6,981 bases of DNA from NCBI GenBank assembly GCA_021813005.1, contig JAKAMH010000004.1, positions 13,873-20,853 of the forward strand. Reading direction: 5' to 3'. The DNA is from a bacterium (GTDB taxonomy: Bacteria; Patescibacteriota; Microgenomatia; Levybacterales; UBA12049). The position numbers and the translations under genes were made by a program. This document shows, piece by piece, positions 1-5,537 of this stretch (its first letter is position 1; every line of letters starts with the position of its first letter). A model generated the notes under the pieces. That model was not told where the DNA came from, made no database searches, and saw only the letters and a list, made by a program, of their open reading frames with translations.

Positions 1-273
1 GAGCGGGCAGGACTTCTGGCCTCTGTCTTTCAGTCGTACGCAGTTCTGACGGGGGCCGAGTCGACGGCGGTGAAGGGAGATGGTCGGTTTTTTGGCGAAG
101 TGGTGGCGATCCGGGTAATTGAGTCAAAAGATGTCATGACATCCCGCTGGTCGCGTCTTCCTTACGACCTGCTGCAGCAGATGGCGTCCCGTATTGTCAA
201 TGAAGTGCCGGGTGTCTCACGCGTCGTCTACGACGTGACCACCAAGCCACCTGCCACGATGGAGTGGGAGTAA
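1..273 (+). CDS. guaA: GMP synthase (glutamine-hydrolysing), C-terminal 90 residues, 5'-truncated by the window
   Basis: The reading frame is open from base 1 to the TAA at 271-273, so the gene enters from upstream; the GTG at 70 is internal and not a start. The family makes GMP from XMP, glutamine and ATP in the last step of guanine nucleotide synthesis. This piece is the C-terminal dimerisation and XMP-binding domain. Visible family signatures are a KGDGRFFGEVVAIR block, then MTSRWSRLPYDLL, then NEVPGVSRVVYD, and the highly conserved ending TKPPATMEWE, where the usual form is KPPATIEWE. The amidotransferase and ATP-pyrophosphatase domains lie outside the window. The gene converges with the HAD phosphatase gene, with only 13 bp between the stop codons and no hairpin terminator visible there. 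Identification is firm from the C-terminal motif alone. Confidence 0.95.
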   Translation, partial: ERAGLLASVFQSYAVLTGAESTAVKGDGRFFGEVVAIRVIESKDVMTSRWSRLPYDLLQQMASRIVNEVPGVSRVVYDVTTKPPATMEWE

Positions 274-281
274 CCTATAAA

Positions 282-301
282 AGTATTTAGTATTTAGTAT
301 T
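282..301. repeat. 7-bp tandem repeat spanning the stop codon of the HAD gene
   Basis: The unit AGTATTT occurs nearly three times in a row (the third copy lacks its last base) and encodes the final residues and TAA of the HAD phosphatase on the minus strand. Slippage here could change the C-terminal tail or the stop position. It also occupies part of the 13-bp gap to guaA. Confidence 0.6.
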
Positions 302-1066
302 GGAGAGGATGTATCGCTCGATGATGCTCGCGACACCGTCTTCTGTCACGGGCGGTGCAATAACATCCGCAATCTCTTTAAGATCCTCGACAGCGTTTCC
401 CATGGCTACTTTCAGGCCGCAGGCCATAAGAAGCGGGAAGTCATTGTAGCTGTCTCCGATACCGATCGTTTCTTCCTGGGTGACTCCAAGTAGCTTTTGG
501 ACAACATGAATGCCATGCAGTTTCGTGGCATTACTATGCGTAATATTAAGCGCATATTTATCAGGGAGCTTGTGGTGCGTTTTGTGAATAGTCAAGCCTG
601 TAATGGGATGAAGGAGGTTAATAAGGTGGTTCGCTTTTTTGTCTGATAAAACGTCGTCAGTGTAGAGCATGTATGTCTTGCTCAGGGGTTGTCCATGCTG
701 GTAGCATATCCGATTTTTTCTCATCTCATACGCTTCATCTTTCAGGTAAAACGCAATGTTTTCCGCTAGAAGTGTCGCAACCAGGAGGGCGAGGTCTTTT
801 TGCATGATAGGTTGATCATAGTGCAGTTTGTTGGTCTCAAGAGCAAAAACCTGGGCACCGTTATTGAGAACTGCGTAGCCTTTTTTTATACCAAGAAGGG
901 GGAACATGTTCGTAACAGAATGGAGTGAACGGCCTGTCACAATACAAATCGAAACCGTGCCTTGCGCCTTTTTCACAGCCTCTCTGACTTTACGGGACGG
1001 GAGCGCCTCGTGATCATAGGGGATAAGGGTCCCGTCGAGGTCCAGCATCAGCGCTTTGTACAGCAT
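287..1066 (-). CDS. Cof-type HAD-superfamily hydrolase (HAD-IIB sugar-phosphate/nucleotide phosphatase-like)
   Basis: A 259-residue cytosolic phosphatase when started at the ATG at 1066. All four HAD motifs are visible: motif I DLDGT with nucleophile D9 and acid/base D11; motif II IVTGR with T44; motif III K182 in NATKLHG; motif IV GIGDSYNDFPLL with D205 and D209 for Mg. The cap between motifs II and III (about residues 80-180) fits the C2B type of Cof/YidA proteins, which dephosphorylate sugar phosphates, FMN or PLP; the substrate cannot be read from sequence. The frame stays open upstream to an ATG at 1135, but that adds 23 residues before the domain and would overlap the dnaG start. An extended -10 box six bases before 1066 supports the shorter, essentially leaderless start. 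It is divergent from dnaG and convergent with guaA. The last codons lie in a 7-bp tandem repeat at 282-301. Confidence 0.9.
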   Translation of the reverse strand: MLYKALMLDLDGTLIPYDHEALPSRKVREAVKKAQGTVSICIVTGRSLHSVTNMFPLLGIKKGYAVLNNGAQVFALETNKLHYDQPIMQKDLALLVATLLAENIAFYLKDEAYEMRKNRICYQHGQPLSKTYMLYTDDVLSDKKANHLINLLHPITGLTIHKTHHKLPDKYALNITHSNATKLHGIHVVQKLLGVTQEETIGIGDSYNDFPLLMACGLKVAMGNAVEDLKEIADVIAPPVTEDGVASIIERYILSNTKY

Positions 1067-1072
1067 AGCGAC

Positions 1073-1081
1073 AGTATAGCA
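1073..1081 (-). promoter_or_regulatory. Extended -10 promoter of the HAD hydrolase gene
   Basis: On the minus strand TGC-TATACT reads toward the HAD gene, with six bases between the box and the ATG at 1066. A start about seven bases after the box would put +1 on or next to the ATG, so the message is probably leaderless. Only a weak -35 (TTTCAG-like) is seen near 1095-1100. The site lies back to back with the dnaG promoter, about 25 bp away. Confidence 0.6.
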
Positions 1082-1102
1082 GAGCCCATAGAGCCTGAAA
1101 CG

Positions 1103-1111
1103 TGCTACAAT
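1103..1111 (+). promoter_or_regulatory. Extended -10 promoter of dnaG
   Basis: TGC-TACAAT followed by AG, 15 bases before the dnaG ATG at 1127. No convincing -35 is present, which is usual for extended -10 sites. The predicted leader is only about nine bases and contains no Shine-Dalgarno sequence. The core matches those before sigA and tRNA-Asn. Confidence 0.65.
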
Positions 1112-1126
1112 AGCTCCAAACTTCCT

Positions 1127-4072
1127 ATGGACCAAGTAGCCGAAATTCGAGACAAGCTAGATATCGTCTCACTGATCAGTGAATCCGTGGCGCTGAAGCG
1201 GGCCGGAAGAAACTTTTCAGGACTTTGCCCCTTTCACAACGAAAAGTCCCCCTCCTTTATGGTTTCCCCGGAACGGCAGATCTGGCACTGCTTCGGGTGC
1301 TTCCCACCAGGCCAAAAAGTAAAGACTCCCTTCGGATATCACGCAATTGAAGAGATAGATGAGAATCACTGGGTAGTGTCTGGGAAAGGGAATATACGAA
1401 AAGTTATTGCAAAGATGGAACACCAATATAAAGGTGATCTTATTACTGTCAAATTAAGGAAGCTAAAGGGAGAGGTTCAACTGACCAGTGACCATACTGT
1501 TTTTGTTGTGCGTGGGGCTCCATATCTGCATAAAGAATATAAAAACTTTTCTAAAAGGTATACGAGTTATTTGAAGCTGAAGAAAAGAGATATAAACCGT
1601 TATTATGAGAAGGTTAGTAACTACTTGCCAATAAAAGAAATTTCTGCCGGTGAATTACAGAGAGGTGATCTTCTCCTCTACCCAATTAATCGTACAGAAG
1701 CTGACGTAACTGTAATTGATCTGTCTGAATATTCAACTAAGTCTACTAGGCTCGGTCCGGTCCCAAAAGATATTCCATTACAAGTTCCGGTAGATGACAA
1801 TTTCCTAAAACTAATTGGTTATTGGATTGCAGAAGGTAGTAGTCACAGAGCCTATATTCGTTTTAGCCTAGGAAATCATGAAGAAGAGTTTGCAGCCGAA
1901 ATTGTACAACTTATAAAAAAGGTATTTGGACTAGAGGCTAAAATTTATCGAAGGCCAAATTCGATTAAAACAGGGCTAGAAATAACTGCTTGCCATGCTA
2001 AGCTTGCTAATATTTTTGAAAATCTTTGTGGTAAAGGAGCTTCAAATAAACATATTCCCTTTATTCTGCAAGAATTGCCGGTTGAGAAACAAAAAGTTCT
2101 GTTAAATGCAATTCATAAAGGAGATGGGACTTCGTTTATAGCAAATCATTCTACTAAAAAACATAAGGCAATTACTACAGTCTCATTAGTATTAGCTGAA
2201 CAACTTGTTGATATTGTTCTTAGAATGCATCTGTTCCCAACTCGTTATGTAGCTAAAACTAAAATTGATAAACTTGGAGTTAATCATAAAGAGGCATATA
2301 CAGTTTTTTGGTCTGAAGAAGCAATCCAAAGATATAACGCAATTTATTTTGATAAAGACGGTTCAGAATACTGGCTGCTGCCAATAACTGATTTAAAAAA
2401 AGAGCTATATGAGGGTCCAGTCTATAATTTCACAGTTGATAAAGATCATTCATATATTGCAACTAACTTTGCTGTAGCAAATTGTGGGAAAGGAGGAGAT
2501 GCGTACTCTTTCCTCATGGAGTATGAGCATATGGAGTTTCCGGAGGCGCTTCGGACACTTGCCAAGCGGGCGGGTGTCACACTCACGGCCTACCTGGACA
2601 ACGGTACCGGAGCCCGTAAAGAGCAAATCTACCGACTGAACGGCTTGGCTGCCGAGTATTACCACTATATTCTGACCAGACATGAAGCCGGCAAACGTGC
2701 GCGTGCCTATCTGGACAAACGGGGAGTCAACCCGAAACTTATTGAGACGTTCCAGCTCGGATTTGCGCCGGCACGCGGCAATGGCCTTGCAGGTTACCTC
2801 ATTGGTAAAAAGAAATTCCAGCCGGATGACTTGGTTGAGGCAGGGCTTGCCTTCCGACGTGGCCGCGACACGGTGGACTTTTTTCGGGGGAGGCTGATGT
2901 TTCCGCTCTTTGATCACCGGGGAAATCTGATTGGATTTTCAGGGAGAGTGCTGACGGGAGAACAGACGTCAAAATACATTAACACCCGCGATACACTTGC
3001 TTATCATAAGAGCGACGTGGTATTTGGGCTCAATATTACTAAACAGGCGGTGATCAAGGCCAAACAGGTGATACTGCTCGAGGGAGAGTTTGATGTGATG
3101 ACCTGCTTTGAGAACGGTATCAGCAATGTGGTAGCGGTCAAAGGGACGGCCTTAACAGAGAACCAGGTGCAACTTCTTAAACGGTTTGCCCCCAAACTGA
3201 CGTTTTGCTTTGATGGCGACAGTGCCGGACAGGAGGCGATCAAGCGGAGCCTCCCGCTGGTTGAGAAACAGGGGCTGTCTGCCACTGTTATTCTCATCAA
3301 AGACGGCAAGGACCCTGACGAGGCCTTGAAAAAGAATCCTGCCGGATTTAAAAAGTCGGTCAAAGAAGAAATAGGCGCCTATGACTACCTGCTTGAGGCG
3401 CTCCTTGCCAAATATGGCAGTCGAGACGCGCAGGCAAAAAAGGCGGTTGCGGAGGAGTTTTTGCCGCTTCTTGCCACAGTCAAGAATGAGATTATCAAAG
3501 AGCATTATCTGAGAAAATTCGCGGCCAGTATGGATACGTCATACGAGAGTGCCGGACGGGAATTACAGAGGGCGGTACGGGAGGAGCGGACAGCCAAGGT
3601 GACCGTTACGACGCCCAAAAAGGTCAGATCCAGAGGCGAAATTCTTGAAGAGTATGTGCTGGCGCTCCTGTTGCAAAATGATGTAATGGCGGAAAATGTG
3701 GCCACAGTCGGGAGCGCACTTGAAGGTTTGCTTGGGGAGAGTCAGGCAACGGGGAAACTGCTCAAACGGGTGCTGGCAGCGGGGCAGGGCGGCAACTTTG
3801 AGAGCAAGCAGTTTGGCCGGACTCTGCCAAAGGAGCTGGAAGACGCTTATAATACCTCGCTTCTTCTGCCGTTGCCTGAGTTTACGACGGAGACAAAGAG
3901 GAATGACGAGATCGCAAAATCCGCCAGGCAGCTGCGGGAGTACTATATACGGGAGAAACTTGCCGTACTGGCGGAGCGAATGAAGCTGGCAAGAACGAAT
4001 CAGGAGCAGGATGCCCTTGTCAAGATGCAGTCCGAGTACGGGCGTCTGGTGGCACTTCTCTCCCAGCCGTAG
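1127..4072 (+). CDS. dnaG: DNA primase DnaG, interrupted by an in-frame intein
   Basis: Makes RNA primers for DNA replication with the DnaB helicase. The precursor is 981 residues; removing the intein (residues 58-452) leaves 586, a normal DnaG length. The start at 1127 is chosen because MDQVAEIRDKLDIV is the typical N-terminus; the frame is open back to 962, but that part overlaps the HAD gene. The CHC2 zinc finger has ligands C34, H37 and C55, and the fourth Cys (C453) follows the intein. After it come GKGGDAYSFLMEYE, the RNA-polymerase core with RGRLMFPLFDHRGNLIGFSGR, and a KYINTRDTLAYHKS block. The TOPRIM domain has E652 (LLEGEFDV) and the FDGDSAG motif with D696 and D698, equal to E257, D301 and D303 after splicing. 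The C-terminal helicase-binding region is weakly conserved. sigA follows after 35 bp, the usual dnaG-rpoD order. Confidence 0.97.
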   Translation: MDQVAEIRDKLDIVSLISESVALKRAGRNFSGLCPFHNEKSPSFMVSPERQIWHCFGCFPPGQKVKTPFGYHAIEEIDENHWVVSGKGNIRKVIAKMEHQYKGDLITVKLRKLKGEVQLTSDHTVFVVRGAPYLHKEYKNFSKRYTSYLKLKKRDINRYYEKVSNYLPIKEISAGELQRGDLLLYPINRTEADVTVIDLSEYSTKSTRLGPVPKDIPLQVPVDDNFLKLIGYWIAEGSSHRAYIRFSLGNHEEEFAAEIVQLIKKVFGLEAKIYRRPNSIKTGLEITACHAKLANIFENLCGKGASNKHIPFILQELPVEKQKVLLNAIHKGDGTSFIANHSTKKHKAITTVSLVLAEQLVDIVLRMHLFPTRYVAKTKIDKLGVNHKEAYTVFWSEEAIQRYNAIYFDKDGSEYWLLPITDLKKELYEGPVYNFTVDKDHSYIATNFAVANCGKGGDAYSFLMEYEHMEFPEALRTLAKRAGVTLTAYLDNGTGARKEQIYRLNGLAAEYYHYILTRHEAGKRARAYLDKRGVNPKLIETFQLGFAPARGNGLAGYLIGKKKFQPDDLVEAGLAFRRGRDTVDFFRGRLMFPLFDHRGNLIGFSGRVLTGEQTSKYINTRDTLAYHKSDVVFGLNITKQAVIKAKQVILLEGEFDVMTCFENGISNVVAVKGTALTENQVQLLKRFAPKLTFCFDGDSAGQEAIKRSLPLVEKQGLSATVILIKDGKDPDEALKKNPAGFKKSVKEEIGAYDYLLEALLAKYGSRDAQAKKAVAEEFLPLLATVKNEIIKEHYLRKFAASMDTSYESAGRELQRAVREERTAKVTVTTPKKVRSRGEILEEYVLALLLQNDVMAENVATVGSALEGLLGESQATGKLLKRVLAAGQGGNFESKQFGRTLPKELEDAYNTSLLLPLPEFTTETKRNDEIAKSARQLREYYIREKLAVLAERMKLARTNQEQDALVKMQSEYGRLVALLSQP
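1298..2482 (+). mobile_element. DnaG intein with LAGLIDADG homing endonuclease (395 residues)
   Basis: A protein-splicing element inside dnaG; removing it rejoins HCFG to CGKGGDA and restores a normal zinc finger. Splicing blocks seen, in intein numbering: Cys1 with CFPPGQKVKTPFGYHAIEEI (block A), LTSDHTVFVV with T63 and H66 (block B), VYNFTVDKDHSYIATNF (block F), and terminal A394-N395 before Cys+1. The penultimate residue is Ala rather than the common His, as also in cyanobacterial Ssp DnaE. Two LAGLIDADG-type motifs flank the endonuclease: LIGYWIAEG (172-180, acid E179) and LLNAIHKGDG (268-277, acid D276). Both acids are present, so it may still cut. Sample 60-base lines are 32-33% GC in the intein against 47-55% in the host gene, consistent with recent transfer. 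Boundaries follow from the DnaG alignment and the Cys/Asn-Cys rule. Confidence 0.95.
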
Positions 4073-4089
4073 GTTAAACTTGCAACCTG

Positions 4090-4098
4090 TGATACAAT
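4090..4098 (+). promoter_or_regulatory. Extended -10 promoter of sigA
   Basis: TGA-TACAAT followed by AG in the 35-bp gap after the dnaG stop, nine bases before the sigA ATG at 4108. Predicted +1 is within about three bases of the ATG, so the message should be leaderless or nearly so. No -35 at the right spacing is seen. It allows sigA expression independent of dnaG. Confidence 0.65.
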
Positions 4099-4107
4099 AG
4101 TGGGACT

Positions 4108-5190
4108 ATGAAACAGAAATTACCCTCTCTGTTATCTGATGTGGTGGCATCGGCCAAGAAGCGTGGTTATATTACACAGGACGAGATTCTGGCACTGTAC
4201 TCAAAGCCGGAGGAGCATATTGCGGATCTCGACATGCTTTATGACCGGCTCATACAGCACAGTGTAGATGTTTTTGAAAATGTCTTGCCGGAAAAAGATG
4301 AGACGGCGCCGATTGAGAATCTTGAGAAAGAACTGGAGGCGCTTACCGTGCTTGCCGAGGGGACGGTCTCTGATCCTGTCCGCATGTATCTCAAGGAGAT
4401 TGGTCGCATTCCGCTCCTCACTTTTGAGGAGGAGATTGATTTGGCCAAGAAGGTTGAGAAAGGGGACATGCGGGCCAAACAGAAACTCATCAATTCCAAT
4501 CTCAGACTCGTTGTCTCTATTGCCAAAAAGTACATTGGGCGCGGCCTTTCTCTCCTCGACCTCATCCAGGAGGGGAACCAGGGACTGATCCGGGCCGTCG
4601 AGAAGTATGACTGGCGGCGGGGGTACAAATTCTCGACCTATGCCACCTGGTGGATCCGGCAGTCTGTGACCCGTGCCATCGCCGATCAGGCGAGAACCAT
4701 CCGTATACCGGTACACATGGTTGAGAACATCAACCGCTTCCTGAGAGCCTCGAGAAAGCTCATGCAGGAGCTTGGTCGCGAGCCCTCCCCTGAGGAAGTT
4801 GCCAAGGTTCTGGGTATCGAGCCTGAGAAAGCACTTGAGATTATCAAGATTTCCCAAAATCCAGCCTCGCTTGAAGCACCTGTCGGAGATGAGGAAGATA
4901 GCAGATTGGGTGATTTTATCCATGACACGTCGGCTCCCACGCTTTTTGATTCCGCTTCCCGTGAGCTTCTCAAAGAGCAGGTGGATCAGGTACTCGGCAC
5001 ACTCTCAGACCGCGAGCGCCGCGTCCTTGAAGAGCGGTTTGGACTCAAGGACGGTAGGCCAAAGACACTTGAGGAAGTAGGCCGTATGTTTGCCGTTACC
5101 CGCGAGCGTATCCGGCAGATTGAAGCCAAAGCATTACGGAAATTACGTCATCCGAGCAGGGGAAATAAACTCAAAGATTACCTCGGTTGA
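4108..5190 (+). CDS. sigA: Primary RNA polymerase sigma factor (sigma-70 family, RpoD/SigA)
   Basis: Directs RNA polymerase to housekeeping promoters. The 360 residues carry all regions without a large non-conserved insert: a short region 1.1-like helix block (about 5-60), region 1.2 from DPVRMYLKEIGRIPLLT (89-105), region 2 (about 122-200) with NLRLVVSIAKKY, DLIQEGNQGLIRAVEKYDWRRG and FSTYATWWIRQ, region 3 (about 201-285), and region 4 (about 286-350) with GLKDGRPKTLEEVG and the helix-turn-helix VTRERIRQIEAKALRKLRHP. H203 and E206 in IPVHMVEN correspond to the His and Glu that contact the extended -10 TG in E. coli RpoD, fitting the TGnTACAAT sites in this window. The gene follows dnaG as in macromolecular-synthesis operons. 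It has its own promoter and no Shine-Dalgarno sequence. Its last codons are repeated just downstream at 5219-5254. Confidence 0.97.
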   Translation: MKQKLPSLLSDVVASAKKRGYITQDEILALYSKPEEHIADLDMLYDRLIQHSVDVFENVLPEKDETAPIENLEKELEALTVLAEGTVSDPVRMYLKEIGRIPLLTFEEEIDLAKKVEKGDMRAKQKLINSNLRLVVSIAKKYIGRGLSLLDLIQEGNQGLIRAVEKYDWRRGYKFSTYATWWIRQSVTRAIADQARTIRIPVHMVENINRFLRASRKLMQELGREPSPEEVAKVLGIEPEKALEIIKISQNPASLEAPVGDEEDSRLGDFIHDTSAPTLFDSASRELLKEQVDQVLGTLSDRERRVLEERFGLKDGRPKTLEEVGRMFAVTRERIRQIEAKALRKLRHPSRGNKLKDYLG

Positions 5191-5196
5191 ACCACC

Positions 5197-5216
5197 CCTG
5201 CCTGCCGACAGGTAGG
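5197..5216. repeat. GC-rich imperfect palindrome between sigA and its 3'-end copy
   Basis: The sequence begins CCTGCCTGCC and ends GGTAGG; folded on itself it pairs at nearly every position, with one G-T wobble and one mismatch near the tip. It resembles short palindromic repeats I associate with CPR genomes, but copy number cannot be judged from one window. It has no T-tract, so it is a poor intrinsic terminator on its own. It lies entirely within the 28-bp spacer between the sigA stop and the repeated sigA tail. Confidence 0.6.
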
Positions 5217-5218
5217 CC

Positions 5219-5254
5219 TCCCGTGGCAATAAGCTGAAAGATTACCTCGGCTGA
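5219..5254 (+). pseudogene. Detached copy of the sigA 3' end (11 codons plus stop)
   Basis: Read from 5219, this stretch encodes SRGNKLKDYLG and TGA, identical in protein to the true sigA end at 5155-5190. At the DNA level there are eight differences in 36 bases: AGC/TCC, AGG/CGT, GGA/GGC, AAA/AAG, CTC/CTG and GGT/GGC, every one synonymous. It is in a different frame from sigA and is preceded by an in-frame TAG at 5213-5215, with no start codon, so it is not expressed as a gene. It is best read as the remnant of a diverged sigA allele or an integration scar. No similarity is visible upstream of the serine codon. Confidence 0.85.
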
Positions 5255-5308
5255 TCTCTCCCTTCTGTAAATTGGCCTCAAATAGGTCTGGAATTTTGCG
5301 GATTGAGA

Positions 5309-5317
5309 TGGTACAAT
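5309..5317 (+). promoter_or_regulatory. Extended -10 promoter of tRNA-Asn
   Basis: TGG-TACAAT followed by AG, matching the dnaG and sigA promoters. It places +1 near 5324, just before the leader hairpin at 5328-5341 and about 26 bases before the mature tRNA. No -35 with standard spacing is seen. Confidence 0.6.
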
Positions 5318-5327
5318 AGGCAGACAT

Positions 5328-5341
5328 TCCGCGAGCGCGGA
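5328..5341 (+). repeat. Leader hairpin mimicking the tRNA-Asn acceptor stem
   Basis: TCCGCG-AG-CGCGGA is a perfect 6-bp inverted repeat at the start of the predicted pre-tRNA. Its left arm with flanks, TTCCGCGA (5327-5334), is repeated at 5349-5356 where it forms the tRNA 5' acceptor strand, and its right arm CGCGGA equals the tRNA 3' acceptor strand at 5415-5420. It could pair with either tRNA strand or act as a 5' stem for processing. Confidence 0.65.
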
Positions 5342-5349
5342 TTGTACCT

Positions 5350-5421
5350 TCCGCGATAGCTCAACGGTAGAGCAGAAAGCTGTTAACTTTAAGGTTCCTG
5401 GTTCGAATCCAGGTCGCGGAG
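5350..5421 (+). tRNA. tRNA-Asn (anticodon GTT)
   Basis: A 72-nt cloverleaf. The acceptor stem TCCGCGA (5350-5356) pairs with TCGCGGA (5414-5420); discriminator G is at 5421. The D stem is GCTC/GAGC with a loop of AACGGTA. The anticodon stem GAAAG/CTTTA has a G-A mismatch at its top pair, and the loop CTGTTAA gives anticodon GTT. The variable loop is five bases. The T arm CCTGG-TTCGAAT-CCAGG is perfect. CCA is not encoded, so it must be added by the nucleotidyltransferase. The gene is monocistronic, between its own promoter and a terminator that begins at the discriminator base. Confidence 0.96.
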
Positions 5422-5459
5422 CATAAAAAGGCTGCCTGAGATCGGCAGTTTTTTTATGC
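5421..5459. terminator. Bidirectional intrinsic terminator after tRNA-Asn
   Basis: A 16-bp stem (5421-5436 with 5444-5459, two G-T wobbles) and a seven-base loop. The core CTGCC/GGCAG is flanked by an A-tract on the left and a T-tract on the right. It therefore works for the tRNA on the plus strand and, read on the minus strand, for the two-gene operon coming from the right. Its first base is the tRNA discriminator, so 3' processing must compete with this fold. Confidence 0.85.
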
Positions 5460-5474
5460 TCTGACTGAACTTGT

Positions 5475-5492
5475 TTCGGGCTTCAGCCCGAA
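5475..5492. repeat. 7-bp perfect inverted repeat (hairpin)
   Basis: TTCGGGC-TTCA-GCCCGAA. No T-tract follows on the plus strand, so it is not a clean terminator. It resembles GC-rich hairpin repeats scattered in CPR genomes. On the minus strand it lies between the 118-residue gene and the bidirectional terminator, where it could protect the mRNA 3' end. Confidence 0.6.
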
Positions 5493-5523
5493 TCTTATGG
5501 CGAAGCCTAGATCCTCTTGAGGG

Positions 5524-5537
5524 CAGGTCACGGAGCA
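5524..5537 (+). repeat. Imperfect copy of the tRNA-Asn 3' end
   Basis: CAGGTCACGGAGCA matches CAGGTCGCGGAGCA at 5410-5423 (the tRNA 3' end plus two bases) at 13 of 14 positions, 114 bp downstream. No cloverleaf can be drawn around the second copy. Such tRNA 3' copies are typical of attachment sites left by integrases, but no integrase gene is visible here. Confidence 0.5.

Noticed and set aside
962..1126. Upstream extension of the dnaG reading frame (55 extra codons)
   Set aside because: It lies antisense to the HAD phosphatase N-terminus, has no primase similarity, and the dnaG promoter lies within it. MDQVAEIRD at 1127 is the normal DnaG start.
1067..1135. Longer HAD gene starting at 1135
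   Set aside because: The extra 23 residues precede the DLDGT nucleophile motif without family support, overlap dnaG, and would be upstream of the probable promoter at 1073-1081.
2450..2917. 155-codon minus-strand open frame inside dnaG
   Set aside because: It is a shadow of the conserved primase frame, with no recognisable domain or promoter.
4201..4923. 240-codon minus-strand open frame inside sigA
   Set aside because: It is antisense to highly conserved sigma regions 2 and 3; the sequence shows no domain and is explained by codon bias of the real gene.
5197..5510. CRISPR array, suggested by several short palindromes
   Set aside because: The palindromes differ in sequence and spacing; there is no regular repeat-spacer pattern and no cas gene.
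5464..5537. Second, decayed tRNA-Asn suggested by the 3'-end copy
   Set aside because: No acceptor 5' strand, D arm, anticodon arm or T arm can be matched to the first tRNA; only the last 14 bases agree.
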